The notes: generated from the sequence alone by a model not told the origin. Shown: positions 8,846-19,224, numbered from the stretch's first letter. The stretch: DNA of 64,000 bases from Echinicola arenosa (GCF_014841125.1 NZ_JACYTQ010000002.1:496001-560000), one strand, 5' to 3'. Made by a program: numbers and translations.

Positions 8846-11800
8846 TTAGAATTTAACATTTACGTTGAAACCGAATTCTCTGGTGGCTGGTAAAGCACCA
8901 TTCTGGATACCTTGTAGGTTACCTGAACTGGCACTGTACTCAGGATCAGAGTAAGGAAGGTTTTTGTGAATGATCCACAAGTTTCTACCAAAACCACCAA
9001 CAGATACCTGATTGATGAATAGGTTGTCAAAAAACCTAGTAGGTAGATCATACATCAAGCTAACCTCTCTCAATTTCACAAATGAAGCATCATAAACCAA
9101 TGCTGCATCTGGAGCATAAGTACCAGTCTCGCTAGAACCACCATAGTATCCAAATGGAGTCAAATAATCCCCAGCATTCGCTCTAATATCATTTGGAGCA
9201 GAGTTAGAAACTGTGTAGCTGCCATCCTCATTGAATGCAACATCTCCTTTGACACCTGGAAGAATGACACCTCCTGAAGTTTCATCATTGGTGATAGGGT
9301 CTCTCATTGGATTACCCAACTCATTCAAAGCAGCAGTTTCAGCATATAGACCAGTAGCACTACCAAAGCCCATATCATAACTGATCACGTCTCCACCTTT
9401 TTGCATGTCAATCAAGAAACTGAATGATAAGCCTTTGTACTTGAAAGTGTTGTTGATACCACCAACCCAGTCAGGCTGGATGTTACCGATCACTTCATTA
9501 GTAGATTCAGTTCTTAGGTACTTACCATCAGAACCTACTACTTTCTGGCCAGACTCATCAAATATATAGTTAGTACCAGTGATCGTACCATAAGCTTCAC
9601 CCTTTCTAGCATTGATCGCAGTAGACCAAGCAGAATAGATCAACAAGTTTTCTCCTCCTTCATAAAGGGATACTACCTTATTTACGTTTTTCGCCCAGTT
9701 AACATTTACTCTCCAAGAGAAGTCAGGAGTTTTGATAGGATCACCGAATAAACTTAACTCAACCCCTTTGTTTTCCATCTCACCAGCATTCACATATTTA
9801 TAGTTAAATCCAGTAGCTGAAGAAACTTCAACAGGAAGGATCTGGTCAATCGTGCTTTTCTGATACAAAGAGATGTCAGCTCCAACTCTATTGTTCAAGA
9901 AGTTAACCTCCAAACCAATCTCCATTTCGTCTGTTTTTTCTGGCATAAGATCAGGATTATTAGAAGTGTCAGGAGTAAAGAACATTGGCACACCATCAAA
10001 TGGAGTCGCTGAACTGAATGTGTTGATTACACTATACGGATCACCTGACCCACGAACACTCGCATATCCAAGTCTCAACTTTCCGAAACTCAAAGCAGAG
10101 CTTTCGATCAATTCACTGAACACAAAGCTACCTGCCACAGAAGGGTAGAAATAGCTGTTATTACCGGTAGGCAACGTAGAAGCACGGTCAACCCTTCCAG
10201 TCATATCAAGATATAACATGTCCATATAACCAAAAGTCAACTGGCCATAGTATCCATATTTTCTAATATGATAATCACTTTCCGTAGGTGGCTCCAAAGC
10301 ATTGGCAGAATTGCTCAAGGCATAGATTCCAGGAACAACCAATCCTCCATTTGTAGATGCTCTTGTGGCATTTACTCGGGTATTTCTAATATTAAAACCT
10401 AATAAACCTGTCAAAGACAATGATTCATTTAAGTTTTTATCAAATGACAAGATGAAGTCACTGTTGTACTGTTCAAAAGTTCTTTGGAATTTAGAGTATT
10501 CAGATTGATCCAAACTTCCTACAGCAATTCTTTCTTCCTGAAGATCAGAATAAGAATCAATACCAAATCTGGCCATAGCAGTCAACCAATCCGTGATTTC
10601 GTAATTGGCTTGGAATTTACCAAAGAACCTGTTACGCTGATCGTTCTGATAGTTTTCAAACAATGTCCAATAAGGGTTATCGAAATAGTGAGGAGACGTA
10701 TCACCAGAACCATTAGGGTTCCAAGTGATGTTCTTTCCTGTCATATTATAAGCCTCTTCCTGAGCCTTGAGGTCCACATTGGTACCAAACCACTGACGCA
10801 AGCCCTGAACAACGTTCTTTCCATCATATCCCGTACCATATCTACCCTTACCTTCTACTCTGGTATAAGTAGCTTTTCCGTCAATGGACAATCGATCACT
10901 CAGCTTATAGTTGGCATGAATATCTACTACATTTCTTTTGATTTTACTGTTTGGTAGAATACCCGAACGATCATCATTGGTATAACCGAACCTTACGGAA
11001 CCATTTTCATTTCCACCTTCTAAACCAACATTGGTAATGTTACCAACACCAGTTTGGAAAATATAATCAGGACCATTTTGAGCGGCTACCCATGGAGATG
11101 GCGTCAAATAAGTATCCAGTTCAGGATAGAAAGATTCCCATCCATAAACCATCAAATTAGGATCATAAGCAGCTCCAAAAGATGCATCCTCTCCAGCTGG
11201 AACTTCAAGATCTAACTCTCCATCACCATTTACATCTACATCGTAGAATCCGCCAGTTTCACCATAAATAGCACCATAACCTTGACCGTACTTATTTTGG
11301 TATTTAGGGAAGGTGCTTTTATCCACCATGCTGAAGTTGGTCGCATGGCTTAATGTAACACCTAAACCGTTCTTCTTCTTAGATCCTTTTTTAGTAGTGA
11401 TCATGATCACACCATTTACAGCATCAGAACCATAAAGAGCAGCAGCAGTAGCACCTTTCAATACAGATATTGATTCGATAGTTTCAGGATCAATATCAGA
11501 AGCAGCGTTACCGTAGTCATAACCTCCGCCTCCAGACATCTGGCCAGAAGTGTTCAGGTTAGAGTTACTAATTGGAATACCATCTACAACGAACAAAGCT
11601 TGGTTATTTCCTGTAAATGAGTTAGATCCTCTGATTACAGCATTTACAGAACCACCGATGGAATTACTCTTCTTAATACTAAGACCAGCAACCTTACCGG
11701 ATAAAGAACTGATAAAACTTGACTCTTTCGCCTTGCTTACCTCATCGCCTGTCACTTCCTGAACAGAATAGCCAAGAGATCTTTCTTCTCTTTCAATACC

Positions 11801-12130
11801 CAATGCAGTCACTACAACTTCAGACAATTCTTCAGCGTCAGAAACCAAAGCAACATCAATAACCGATTGATCACCGATAGTCACTTCTTTGGTAGTCATA
11901 CCAATAAATGAAAAAATTAAGATCTTTCCTTCAGATGGTACAGAAAGGGTGTATTTACCATCAAGATCAGTTACAGCACCTTTTGAGGTACCTTTTACCA
12001 GGATACTTACGCCTGGGATCGGCTCTCCATTATCTGCTGAAGTCACCGTGCCTCTTACTGATGCAGTCTGTGCAAAAGAAAATTGCAAAAACAGGCATAG
12101 CAAGAGGGTTAATTGTACTCTTTTCATCAT
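8846..12130 (-). CDS. SusC/RagA-family TonB-linked outer-membrane receptor, copy 1
   Basis: This is a TonB-dependent outer-membrane channel that imports the ligand held by the SusD partner. An open frame extends to 12229, but a signal peptide begins at the tandem ATGs at 12130/12127 (MMKRVQLTLLLCLFLQFSFAQ), so I chose 12130. A carboxypeptidase-D-like beta-sandwich follows (VRGTVTSADNGEPIPGVSIL). The plug domain contains the SusC signature SISVLKGATAAALYGSDAVNG. The rest is a large beta-barrel ending in FGFNVNVKF, with the aromatic C-terminus expected for BAM insertion. No STN domain is present, so it is not coupled to an anti-sigma factor. It is a close paralogue of the receptor at 14548. Confidence 0.95.
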   Translation of the reverse strand: MMKRVQLTLLLCLFLQFSFAQTASVRGTVTSADNGEPIPGVSILVKGTSKGAVTDLDGKYTLSVPSEGKILIFSFIGMTTKEVTIGDQSVIDVALVSDAEELSEVVVTALGIEREERSLGYSVQEVTGDEVSKAKESSFISSLSGKVAGLSIKKSNSIGGSVNAVIRGSNSFTGNNQALFVVDGIPISNSNLNTSGQMSGGGGYDYGNAASDIDPETIESISVLKGATAAALYGSDAVNGVIMITTKKGSKKKNGLGVTLSHATNFSMVDKSTFPKYQNKYGQGYGAIYGETGGFYDVDVNGDGELDLEVPAGEDASFGAAYDPNLMVYGWESFYPELDTYLTPSPWVAAQNGPDYIFQTGVGNITNVGLEGGNENGSVRFGYTNDDRSGILPNSKIKRNVVDIHANYKLSDRLSIDGKATYTRVEGKGRYGTGYDGKNVVQGLRQWFGTNVDLKAQEEAYNMTGKNITWNPNGSGDTSPHYFDNPYWTLFENYQNDQRNRFFGKFQANYEITDWLTAMARFGIDSYSDLQEERIAVGSLDQSEYSKFQRTFEQYNSDFILSFDKNLNESLSLTGLLGFNIRNTRVNATRASTNGGLVVPGIYALSNSANALEPPTESDYHIRKYGYYGQLTFGYMDMLYLDMTGRVDRASTLPTGNNSYFYPSVAGSFVFSELIESSALSFGKLRLGYASVRGSGDPYSVINTFSSATPFDGVPMFFTPDTSNNPDLMPEKTDEMEIGLEVNFLNNRVGADISLYQKSTIDQILPVEVSSATGFNYKYVNAGEMENKGVELSLFGDPIKTPDFSWRVNVNWAKNVNKVVSLYEGGENLLIYSAWSTAINARKGEAYGTITGTNYIFDESGQKVVGSDGKYLRTESTNEVIGNIQPDWVGGINNTFKYKGLSFSFLIDMQKGGDVISYDMGFGSATGLYAETAALNELGNPMRDPITNDETSGGVILPGVKGDVAFNEDGSYTVSNSAPNDIRANAGDYLTPFGYYGGSSETGTYAPDAALVYDASFVKLREVSLMYDLPTRFFDNLFINQVSVGGFGRNLWIIHKNLPYSDPEYSASSGNLQGIQNGALPATREFGFNVNVKF

Positions 12131-12307
12131 ATGCGGTTGATTTGATTTTGCCACAAAGTAGAAATCCATACTCGAAAAAAAAATTTTATGATTTTTTAAC
12201 ATTAGATTAACAATAGAAAATAACTCCATAAAAATCTGGTTTACAGTTGTTTATGAATTTAAAAAAAAATTAAAAAAAATTTGTCCTTTTCTAATACACA
12301 ATATGAA

Positions 12308-12336
12308 TTTCCTAACGAATAAAATTCGTTAGGAAA
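12308..12336. promoter_or_regulatory. Perfect inverted repeat upstream of SusC copy 1
   Basis: The arms TTTCCTAACGAAT and ATTCGTTAGGAAA are exact inverses (13 bp) around an AAA spacer. Neither side is followed by a T-tract, so it does not look like an intrinsic terminator. It lies about 180 bp upstream of the SusC start and could be an operator or a 5'-UTR hairpin. Confidence 0.45.
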
Positions 12337-12369
12337 ACCATTTCTCTACAAATAAAAGAGGTTCATTTT

Positions 12370-12392
12370 TGAACAAAACGCAATTTTGTTCA
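12370..12392. promoter_or_regulatory. Second inverted repeat upstream of SusC copy 1
   Basis: The arms TGAACAAAA and TTTTGTTCA (9 bp, exact) flank a CGCAA spacer. The centre lies about 59 bp from the centre of the repeat at 12308. The arms differ in sequence from that repeat, so two different binding factors or RNA hairpins are possible. The role is unknown. Confidence 0.4.
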
Positions 12393-12904
12393 GGTATTAT
12401 AATAAAAACCCATTTTTAATTCTAAAGTTTCCATTACGATCACGTTGCATCCAACTAAATATTACATTAAAGCTATTTTTCAGACTATTACGATTATTAA
12501 ATTCAGAATATTATTTGGTTTTCTTAAATTCAAGAGCCAACTGAATACCAAGTAAAATAGCTTAAAATCATGTCAAAAAACTAACAATTAAACCTAATAA
12601 CGAAACAAAACAATGTCATTTCATAAGTGATTTCACATAAAATATTTACTATAATCATCAAAAATCACCAGTAAAGATAATTGAATTTAACCAATAAACT
12701 ACATAACAATATTTAGTAAAACGCAATTAGAACACAGTAAGATAAAGGACAAAAATTGTATATTATACACTAATAGAAACACTTATCACACAATATATTG
12801 CTCTTTAAAATTTGAGACGTCTACCACGACCATCTCGATCATTGAAATAGATGTACTCCATCAAAAAATACTTACACCATCATCCTTTACAAGACGCAAA
12901 TAGT

Positions 12905-12932
12905 AAAAAAGCCACTCCAAGGGAGCGGCTTT
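12905..12932 (-). terminator. Intrinsic terminator of the second SusC/SusD operon
   Basis: Arms AAAGCC and CTCC pair with GGAG and GGCTTT around an AAG loop, with one mismatched position in the stem. On the minus strand the complement of the A-run at 12905-12910 supplies the U-tract. It lies 28 bp after the susD-like stop at 12961. Confidence 0.75.
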
Positions 12933-12960
12933 CCTGTTGTTAAAGTCTGGAATTACCAAT

Positions 12961-14535
12961 TTAATTCACATCCCACCAAAGTTTTGAATTCAGTACATCA
13001 CCATTGGACAAACGACTCACAGCCTCACTTCTATTGGAACCATTTAAGGTCCTTTCAAAGTCAGGATACTGCAACCTAAAAGGAATATCTGTAAGTCCTT
13101 CCACCAATGAAGAAAATGTATAATCAATGGTAGTACCAGGTACAGGAGTCACGCTAAAATCTGTTCCAGGCAAAATCAAGGTATGCGGATACCCTGTTCG
13201 TCTATACTCCTGCCAAGCCGTATGCGCATCCATATAGAGGGCAATATATTTCTGCGTCAGTACATTCTCTTCGTTTGCAGGTGGTAATGCCGCTATGTAA
13301 GCATCAATTTCACTTGTAGCCACTCCCCATTTCTCCATAGATGCCCTAACCCCATTCTCATAGTGAGCCTGATCCCAACCATTCAATTCAGATAGAATAA
13401 AAGATATTTCAGCAAATTCGATTACAGATTGACTATAATCCGGCTTATTGATGATATCATCTCCAGGAGAGCTTTCCCATGGGAAAACACCAGCATCTGC
13501 TGAGTTTTCACTCACTGGCATTCCAACATAATTGCCATCTCTATTAGGAATAGCAAACTTTTCCAGACGTGGATCTTCAGTCCCAAAGAACGGATTTGCA
13601 GTAATATCCACACCATTATGATCTACCAAGTTATTTCCTAAAAGCAATTGACAAAACGGATGGGAGATAGCAAAATCAGTTCTATTGTTGACATTAAATG
13701 CCCTATAAAAAGGGGATGCATTCACATCACTGGATTCATATATAAATCCAGCATTATCCGCATTGGAGGTAAAAACACCTTTCGATAAGGCATCCGCAAT
13801 GTGGGAATCAGCCAAAGAAGGGTTTATTCCCCTAATCTTTAAAGCAATCCTTAAACGCAGAGAGTTGGCAAGTTTTTTCCACAAAGCCATTTGCTCATCC
13901 TGTCCTCCATAGATATTGTCTGCCTGCACCTCCAATGCATCCACATCGATCATTGCCTCAGCATCTTGCAGTTCATTCAATATATCTTCATAAATCTTGG
14001 ACTGTGCAGCATAAACAGGAGAAAGGATTTCCTCCTCCGAATCTGCAACTTGCAAGGCCTGAAAATCAGGATCATCTGAACCATAAGAGTAATAAGGTAT
14101 ATCTCCCCAGGTGTCAGCCATAATATTAAATGTCCAAGACATTAAAATTCGGGCCACCGCTATTTGGTTTTCATTGGATCCATACTGGCTATTTTCCACC
14201 ATGGTCTCTTCATTGCTGTTTAAGTAGATGACCTTTCTTAAATTTTCCAAATTGGCATAGAAGTCCTCCCAAGTTTCCCTTTGAGACTCCCGATACACAT
14301 AACGGTCTTCATCAGCGTAGGCAGTCTGCGTCCAATACTGCATACCTACCAAAGTAAACCTACCTTGAAACCACTCATCGTAAAAGTCATCCATCATCTT
14401 CTTTACTGCATCATTTAGCAGGCCCGTCGTTGGAGGATTATTAGTCTCATTCGGGTTTTGCTCATAATCCAGATCACAAGCAACCATCAATGCTGTCAAT
14501 CCAAATACAAATATTTTTATTTTGATGCTTTTCAT
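12961..14535 (-). CDS. SusD/RagB-family outer-membrane lipoprotein, second pair
   Basis: This is a 524-residue SusD-like lipoprotein and the partner of the SusC encoded 12 bp upstream. Its lipoprotein signal ends in LMVAC, with Cys20 lipidated. It ends in SRLSNGDVLNSKLWWDVN, the same kind of ending as the first SusD-like protein, so both belong to the SusD-like_2 type. The two operons have the same architecture and 12-bp gene spacing, consistent with an old duplication followed by divergence of ligand specificity. The ligand is unknown. Confidence 0.9.
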   Translation of the reverse strand: MKSIKIKIFVFGLTALMVACDLDYEQNPNETNNPPTTGLLNDAVKKMMDDFYDEWFQGRFTLVGMQYWTQTAYADEDRYVYRESQRETWEDFYANLENLRKVIYLNSNEETMVENSQYGSNENQIAVARILMSWTFNIMADTWGDIPYYSYGSDDPDFQALQVADSEEEILSPVYAAQSKIYEDILNELQDAEAMIDVDALEVQADNIYGGQDEQMALWKKLANSLRLRIALKIRGINPSLADSHIADALSKGVFTSNADNAGFIYESSDVNASPFYRAFNVNNRTDFAISHPFCQLLLGNNLVDHNGVDITANPFFGTEDPRLEKFAIPNRDGNYVGMPVSENSADAGVFPWESSPGDDIINKPDYSQSVIEFAEISFILSELNGWDQAHYENGVRASMEKWGVATSEIDAYIAALPPANEENVLTQKYIALYMDAHTAWQEYRRTGYPHTLILPGTDFSVTPVPGTTIDYTFSSLVEGLTDIPFRLQYPDFERTLNGSNRSEAVSRLSNGDVLNSKLWWDVN

Positions 14536-14547
14536 ACTGTTGAATAT

Positions 14548-17500
14548 TTATAGTCCAATATCTACCTTAAACCCAAATGTTCTCGAAGTAGGCATAAATG
14601 CACCTTCAATTCCTTGAATATTACCAGAACCGTTGACCGCTATTTCAGGATCCAAGCCTTTGTAATCCAATCCAAAAGTCCAAAGGTTTCTTCCATAGGC
14701 AGAAACTCTTAAGCTTCTGATAAACTCATTGCTTCCCATATCAAAGTTGTAACCCAGAGCCAATTCCCTGACTTTGATGTAATCTGCATCAAAAACACTC
14801 TGGGCACTTGGCATCCCAAATCCATGATAATAACGGGCCGCCCATCCCTGTCCTGATACATAGGTTTCATTTGGAGCAGTGTTACTGACAGAATATGAAC
14901 CGTCCTCATTGAACTCTATATCTCCTGTGACACCTTCAAGCTTGATGCCACCTCCATCAGCTACCGGCGAACGTATTTCATTGCCTTGATCATTGATTCC
15001 TGCGGTAGGCCCCCATGTACCTGCATAATGACCCCACATATGGGAAACTGAATAAAACTTACCTCCTTTTTGGATATCGATCAGTGCACTCAAATCAAAT
15101 CCTCCATAAGTAAAATAGTTTCTAATCCCCATATTATAATCAGGCATAACCGAACCCAGTGGAACCAGGTTTTGAGTCCTCGCCCAATAACCATTATCCT
15201 GAACTACTCGGTTACCTTGATCATCGTAGATGTAATCATATCCCCACAACTGGCCATACCTTTCACCCACCGAGGCCCTCAATGTAACTCCATCAAATGG
15301 TGCACTACCAATATCCATTGCTTCAATACCATCTATTATACTGATGACCTCATTGTCGATTTTAGTATAGTTAACCGTAATGTCCCATCGGAAATCCCTA
15401 ATCTGAACAGGGGTACCCCTTAGCATGATCTCAATGCCTTTGTTCACTATCTCACCGGCATTAATAAATTTGGCATCATAACCTGTGGCTCTAGAAAGCT
15501 CCAAAGGAATGATCTGATCCGTTGTAACATTTTTAAAATAAGTAACATCAAAGCCTACCCGGTCTTTAAATAAACTTGCCTCAAGCCCAACCTCCCAAGT
15601 ATCGGTATTCTCTGGCTTCAACTCACTATTTAACAATTCTTCCGGAGTATAAACCCTTGGAGAACCTTGAAACGTACCGTCTGTATTGAACTTATAGGTG
15701 GTATATACATTATAAGGATCAGTATCTTTAGAAACCCTTGCCGCACCGATCCTCACCTTACCAAAGCTTAACCAAGGCAAACTGACCACATCAGAGAATA
15801 AGAAACTCAAAGAGGCTGAAGGATAAAAATAACTGTTGTTGTCCTCAGGCAAAGTAGTAGACCAGTCATTCCTCGCTGTCAAGTCCAAATACAACATGTC
15901 CTTGTAGCCGAGGTTTGCTGTAGCAAACAAACTATTAATTGATTTTTTGGTTGTCTCGTCATTGACCAATACAGCTCCTGCTGAATTCAGCAAATTATAC
16001 AATTCAGGAACTACCAGTCCACCCGAAGTCTCCCCTCTGTTCAAATGGAGCCTTTGCCTCATTTGGTTACCACCTACCAAAGCACTTAAGTTCAAGTCTT
16101 CATTAAGTTGCCTTTGGTATCTCAGGGTCAGTTCATAATTGTACTCATAATTGTTCCTTACCGCCTCATAATAATAGGATTGCGCTTGCGACCCTACGGC
16201 AACCCTTTCACGATTGTAGAAAGTATACAAATCGCCACTGACTCTACCTCCTAGATTTAAGCCTTCAATTATTTCATAACTCAAACCTACATTTCCATAG
16301 AACCTATCCCGCTCATCATCGGCATAGTTTTTATAAGCAGCCCAATAATGATTGTCTGAATAATGCGGAGTTGGATCATCCCATGAGTTTCGGTTCCATG
16401 AACGCTGTGTACCGTCACTGTTCAGGTATTTTTTGGAACGTTCATAATCGATTTGTCTTTGGGTCCACTGAAACAAAATTTGCCCTAAAGGACTACCATA
16501 TGGCTGGTTAGAAGCTGGGTACCCCAATAATGGCCGGCCTTTGGTAGCAGTTCGGACATAATTCAAAGAAGATTGCGCAGTCAGCTTCTCTAAAACCTTG
16601 GTCTGACCGTTAATAGAAAAATTGTTTTTGGTAAGTTCAGAGCCAGGTAAAGTTCCCGAAGTTTTCGTGTTGGAATAGGCCAAGCGAACCGAAGAATTCA
16701 CGTTAGAACTTGATACAGAGACGGAGTTTACATAGGACACACCTGTTTCAAAAAAATCTCGAACATCATTTGCCGGTGCTACCCATGGTCTGGGCTGTAA
16801 GTAATCTTCCGGATAATCTTCACTAAAAGCATCCCAATGTAAAACCGAAATATTAGGGTCATACCTGGGCCCCCAACTCTCATCCACTCCATATTGAACG
16901 ACCTTATAATCTGTTCCATTGATATTTGCTACTTCAAAACCATCTTGGCCGCCGTCCTCATCACTGATGATCGCACCTCCACCATACTTCCTTTGTAGTT
17001 CTGGCATCAAGTACACACTCTCGAAATTTACCGAAGAACTAACATCGACACTAAAGCTTTCTTGGCCCGGTGTACCTTTTTTGGTTGTAATCACAATCAC
17101 ACCGTTTGCAGCTCTCGAACCATACAAAGCCGCGGCTGTACCTTTCAAGACAGAAATACTCTCTATATCATTAGGATTAAGGTCATTCAACATATTCCCA
17201 TAGTCAAATCCACCATTCCCTTCCTGCATGTTCTCATCATTGAAATTGGAATTGTTTACCGGCAGACCATCAATAACAATCAATGGCTGATTTTCCCCAA
17301 AGAAAGAACTGGCTCCACGAATGGTAATCCTTTTAGAGCCTCCCATATTGGTAGATGAAGATAGTTGCACCCCAGAAACCCGGCCAGCAAGAGAACTCAA
17401 TACATCAGTCTGCTGAGACTTATTCAGCTCTTCTGACTCAACAGCCTGTACTGAATAGCCCAAGGAAGCTTTCTCTCTGGTGATACCCATAGCAGTCACC

Positions 17501-17817
17501 ACCACCTCTGTCAATTCCTTGGCATCAGATGCCAAAGCAACATCAATCTGAGTTCTTCCTCCAATTACCACCTCCCTAGTGGTCATTCCAATAAAAGAGA
17601 AAATCAACACTTCTCCACCTGATGGTACATCCAAAGAGTACACACCATCCAAATCTGTGACGGCACCTGTAGAGGTCCCTTTCACCAGAATACTAACACC
17701 CGGAATCGGTTCTCCATTATCCTCTGAAGTCACCGTTCCTGTCACTGTAACTGATTGTGCAAAAGCATAATGCACCATCATACATAGCAACAAGGCTAAA
17801 CGTACACTTTTCTTCAT
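14548..17817 (-). CDS. SusC/RagA-family TonB-linked outer-membrane receptor, copy 2
   Basis: This TonB-dependent receptor has 1089 residues. The signal peptide is MKKSVRLALLLCMMVHYAFA. A carboxypeptidase-D-like domain (VTGTVTSEDNGEPIPGVSIL) and the plug signature SISVLKGTAAALYGSRAANG follow, then the barrel, which ends in TFGFKVDIGL. It shares long blocks with the receptor at 8846 (for example GEPIPGVSILVKGTS), so the two are paralogues. It lacks an STN domain. Its upstream region carries a 12-bp direct repeat at 18007-18038. It probably imports a peptide-like or other non-polysaccharide ligand, by the same reasoning as for the first pair. Confidence 0.95.
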   Translation of the reverse strand: MKKSVRLALLLCMMVHYAFAQSVTVTGTVTSEDNGEPIPGVSILVKGTSTGAVTDLDGVYSLDVPSGGEVLIFSFIGMTTREVVIGGRTQIDVALASDAKELTEVVVTAMGITREKASLGYSVQAVESEELNKSQQTDVLSSLAGRVSGVQLSSSTNMGGSKRITIRGASSFFGENQPLIVIDGLPVNNSNFNDENMQEGNGGFDYGNMLNDLNPNDIESISVLKGTAAALYGSRAANGVIVITTKKGTPGQESFSVDVSSSVNFESVYLMPELQRKYGGGAIISDEDGGQDGFEVANINGTDYKVVQYGVDESWGPRYDPNISVLHWDAFSEDYPEDYLQPRPWVAPANDVRDFFETGVSYVNSVSVSSSNVNSSVRLAYSNTKTSGTLPGSELTKNNFSINGQTKVLEKLTAQSSLNYVRTATKGRPLLGYPASNQPYGSPLGQILFQWTQRQIDYERSKKYLNSDGTQRSWNRNSWDDPTPHYSDNHYWAAYKNYADDERDRFYGNVGLSYEIIEGLNLGGRVSGDLYTFYNRERVAVGSQAQSYYYEAVRNNYEYNYELTLRYQRQLNEDLNLSALVGGNQMRQRLHLNRGETSGGLVVPELYNLLNSAGAVLVNDETTKKSINSLFATANLGYKDMLYLDLTARNDWSTTLPEDNNSYFYPSASLSFLFSDVVSLPWLSFGKVRIGAARVSKDTDPYNVYTTYKFNTDGTFQGSPRVYTPEELLNSELKPENTDTWEVGLEASLFKDRVGFDVTYFKNVTTDQIIPLELSRATGYDAKFINAGEIVNKGIEIMLRGTPVQIRDFRWDITVNYTKIDNEVISIIDGIEAMDIGSAPFDGVTLRASVGERYGQLWGYDYIYDDQGNRVVQDNGYWARTQNLVPLGSVMPDYNMGIRNYFTYGGFDLSALIDIQKGGKFYSVSHMWGHYAGTWGPTAGINDQGNEIRSPVADGGGIKLEGVTGDIEFNEDGSYSVSNTAPNETYVSGQGWAARYYHGFGMPSAQSVFDADYIKVRELALGYNFDMGSNEFIRSLRVSAYGRNLWTFGLDYKGLDPEIAVNGSGNIQGIEGAFMPTSRTFGFKVDIGL

Positions 17818-18006
17818 AAGAAACTGATTTGATTTGATTAGTTTGTTTCCGTTAAATGCCCATGCAAAAAATCATTAGTGCAAGCTGGCATCATCATTCT
17901 TCCGAATACCTAAACGACTGATTAACATTAATTTAATCAAAACAATATCAATATCAAACAAGGATTGTATTTTTTAAATATTATATGTAATTAACAATAT
18001 ACACCA

Positions 18007-18038
18007 GGTGATTTTTTATTCTAATCGGTGATTTTTTA
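18007..18038. promoter_or_regulatory. 12-bp direct repeat, 20-bp period, upstream of SusC copy 2
   Basis: GGTGATTTTTTA occurs at 18007-18018 and again at 18027-18038, exactly 20 bp apart (about two helical turns). It lies 190-220 bp upstream of the SusC start. Same-face direct repeats of this kind suit a dimeric regulator, but no regulator gene is adjacent. Apart from this and the terminator, the 314-bp gap 17818-18131 shows nothing I recognise. Confidence 0.4.
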
Positions 18039-18074
18039 AGAAATCATACAATAATAAATATGAATTTTATGTCA

Positions 18075-18104
18075 TAAAAAAAGAGTGAAGAAGGCCTTCA
18101 CTCT
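18075..18104 (-). terminator. Terminator after the beta-propeller lipoprotein gene
   Basis: A 9-bp stem, AGAGTGAAG / CTTCACTCT, encloses AAGGC. It is preceded on the plus strand by a run of A, which gives a U-tract on the minus-strand transcript. It lies just after the stop at 18132. Confidence 0.8.
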
Positions 18105-18131
18105 CAAGTATTTCATCTCAAATTAGATAGC

Positions 18132-19022
18132 TTAATATACCAATTTGTATGCTACTACCTTGTTTTTCATAAATGTAGGTACCAAAATGATTTTTTCATC
18201 CTCCAAATAACCAATATCGGCCGTATTAGATCCAGCATCTTTTGTATCTAATAGCTTTGTTTCCCCATTTTCATCTATAATCCATATCTCGCCAACCCAT
18301 CTACTAGCAATATAAGTATCATCGCCTAAGATGATCAAACCATCACCACCAGTCACTTTGCTGTTAAGAATTTCGGCAGTACCACTTTCTCCATACTTTT
18401 TAAGTCCCTCACCGTCCAAACCATATAAGGTACCATCTTCAGATAATCTCACACCATTGATACTAGCTTGGCCTTCTGCCACAACACTTATCTCCCCGTC
18501 TGCCAACACATGAATAAGCCCTTTTTCCATATCGGAGAAATAGACCTTCCCTCCATGCACATCAACATCATTTAGAAAACCCGCACCTTCAATAGGATAA
18601 GTATTGGATACTTTTGCACTTTCCACATCTATCTCTACTAACTCATCTATATTGGTCACATACAACTTTCCATCAAGAAGTCCCATTCCTTTGGGAGCAT
18701 CAATTCCTGAAACCCACTCTTTTTCTATGATTTCTCCATCTTTTGAAATAATCGAAATGAAGCCCTCTCCATCTTTAGCCCTTGGATCTCCTGCAATATT
18801 TGAAACATAGATGGTTCCTGATTTCTCATCCACCAAAACAGACTCACAAGTAGTGAGCTCATCCGGCGTTTCCCACAATAATGTCAAAGATGGCTGCACT
18901 TCCTCTTTCACCTCCACCATTGGTTCTTCTTTTATCACTTCCTTTTTTTCGGCACCTCCACATTGCCAAAAAAGCAAGGGCGCAGCTATTAACAGCAATA
19001 ATAATTTGTTTGTCTTTTTCAT
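18132..19022 (-). CDS. SMP-30/gluconolactonase-like beta-propeller lipoprotein
   Basis: This is a 296-residue lipoprotein. Its signal ends in LLFWQC (Cys21), followed by an acidic Glu/Lys linker to about residue 45. The rest consists of repeated beta-propeller blades with the pattern of SMP-30/LRE or NHL-like proteins, for example GKLYVTNIDELVEID, GGKVYFSDMEKG and DDTYIASRWVGEIW. Members include lactonases, but many are periplasmic binding or sensing propellers, and no catalytic metal set can be assigned with confidence here. It faces the M19 peptidase gene across a 202-bp divergent region. It could process or bind a product imported by the neighbouring SusC/SusD systems (inference). Confidence 0.75.
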   Translation of the reverse strand: MKKTNKLLLLLIAAPLLFWQCGGAEKKEVIKEEPMVEVKEEVQPSLTLLWETPDELTTCESVLVDEKSGTIYVSNIAGDPRAKDGEGFISIISKDGEIIEKEWVSGIDAPKGMGLLDGKLYVTNIDELVEIDVESAKVSNTYPIEGAGFLNDVDVHGGKVYFSDMEKGLIHVLADGEISVVAEGQASINGVRLSEDGTLYGLDGEGLKKYGESGTAEILNSKVTGGDGLIILGDDTYIASRWVGEIWIIDENGETKLLDTKDAGSNTADIGYLEDEKIILVPTFMKNKVVAYKLVY

Positions 19023-19224
19023 GTTTTAGTTTTTTATGGTTAAAGTTCTTTTTGAAAAATTATTCTCTAAACTTAGTAAAAATCCTTCCTATTTAATAAG
19101 TTTTGACCTTCATAGAAGCAACTGACTTCTTAAAAATTTGTTTAAAGAATATTTACACCGTTTATAAATCTTTTCAGAAAAAGGTCTTATCCTATATTAA
19201 CTTAAGACCTAAAATTATCCGTAT

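Larger units (their letters stand above)
12131..12960. other. Long AT-rich intergenic region upstream of SusC copy 1
   Basis: This is 830 bp without a convincing gene. It contains two perfect inverted repeats (12308-12336 and 12370-12392, listed separately) and the terminator of the downstream-facing operon at 12905. The part from about 12400 to 12880 is very AT-rich, and I see no motif in it. The promoter of the SusC/SusD operon must lie here, but no exact TAnnTTTG element was found. Confidence 0.6.

Noticed and set aside
12131-12229. N-terminal extension of SusC copy 1
   Set aside because: The extra 33 residues would precede a complete signal peptide that starts at the tandem ATGs at 12130/12127.
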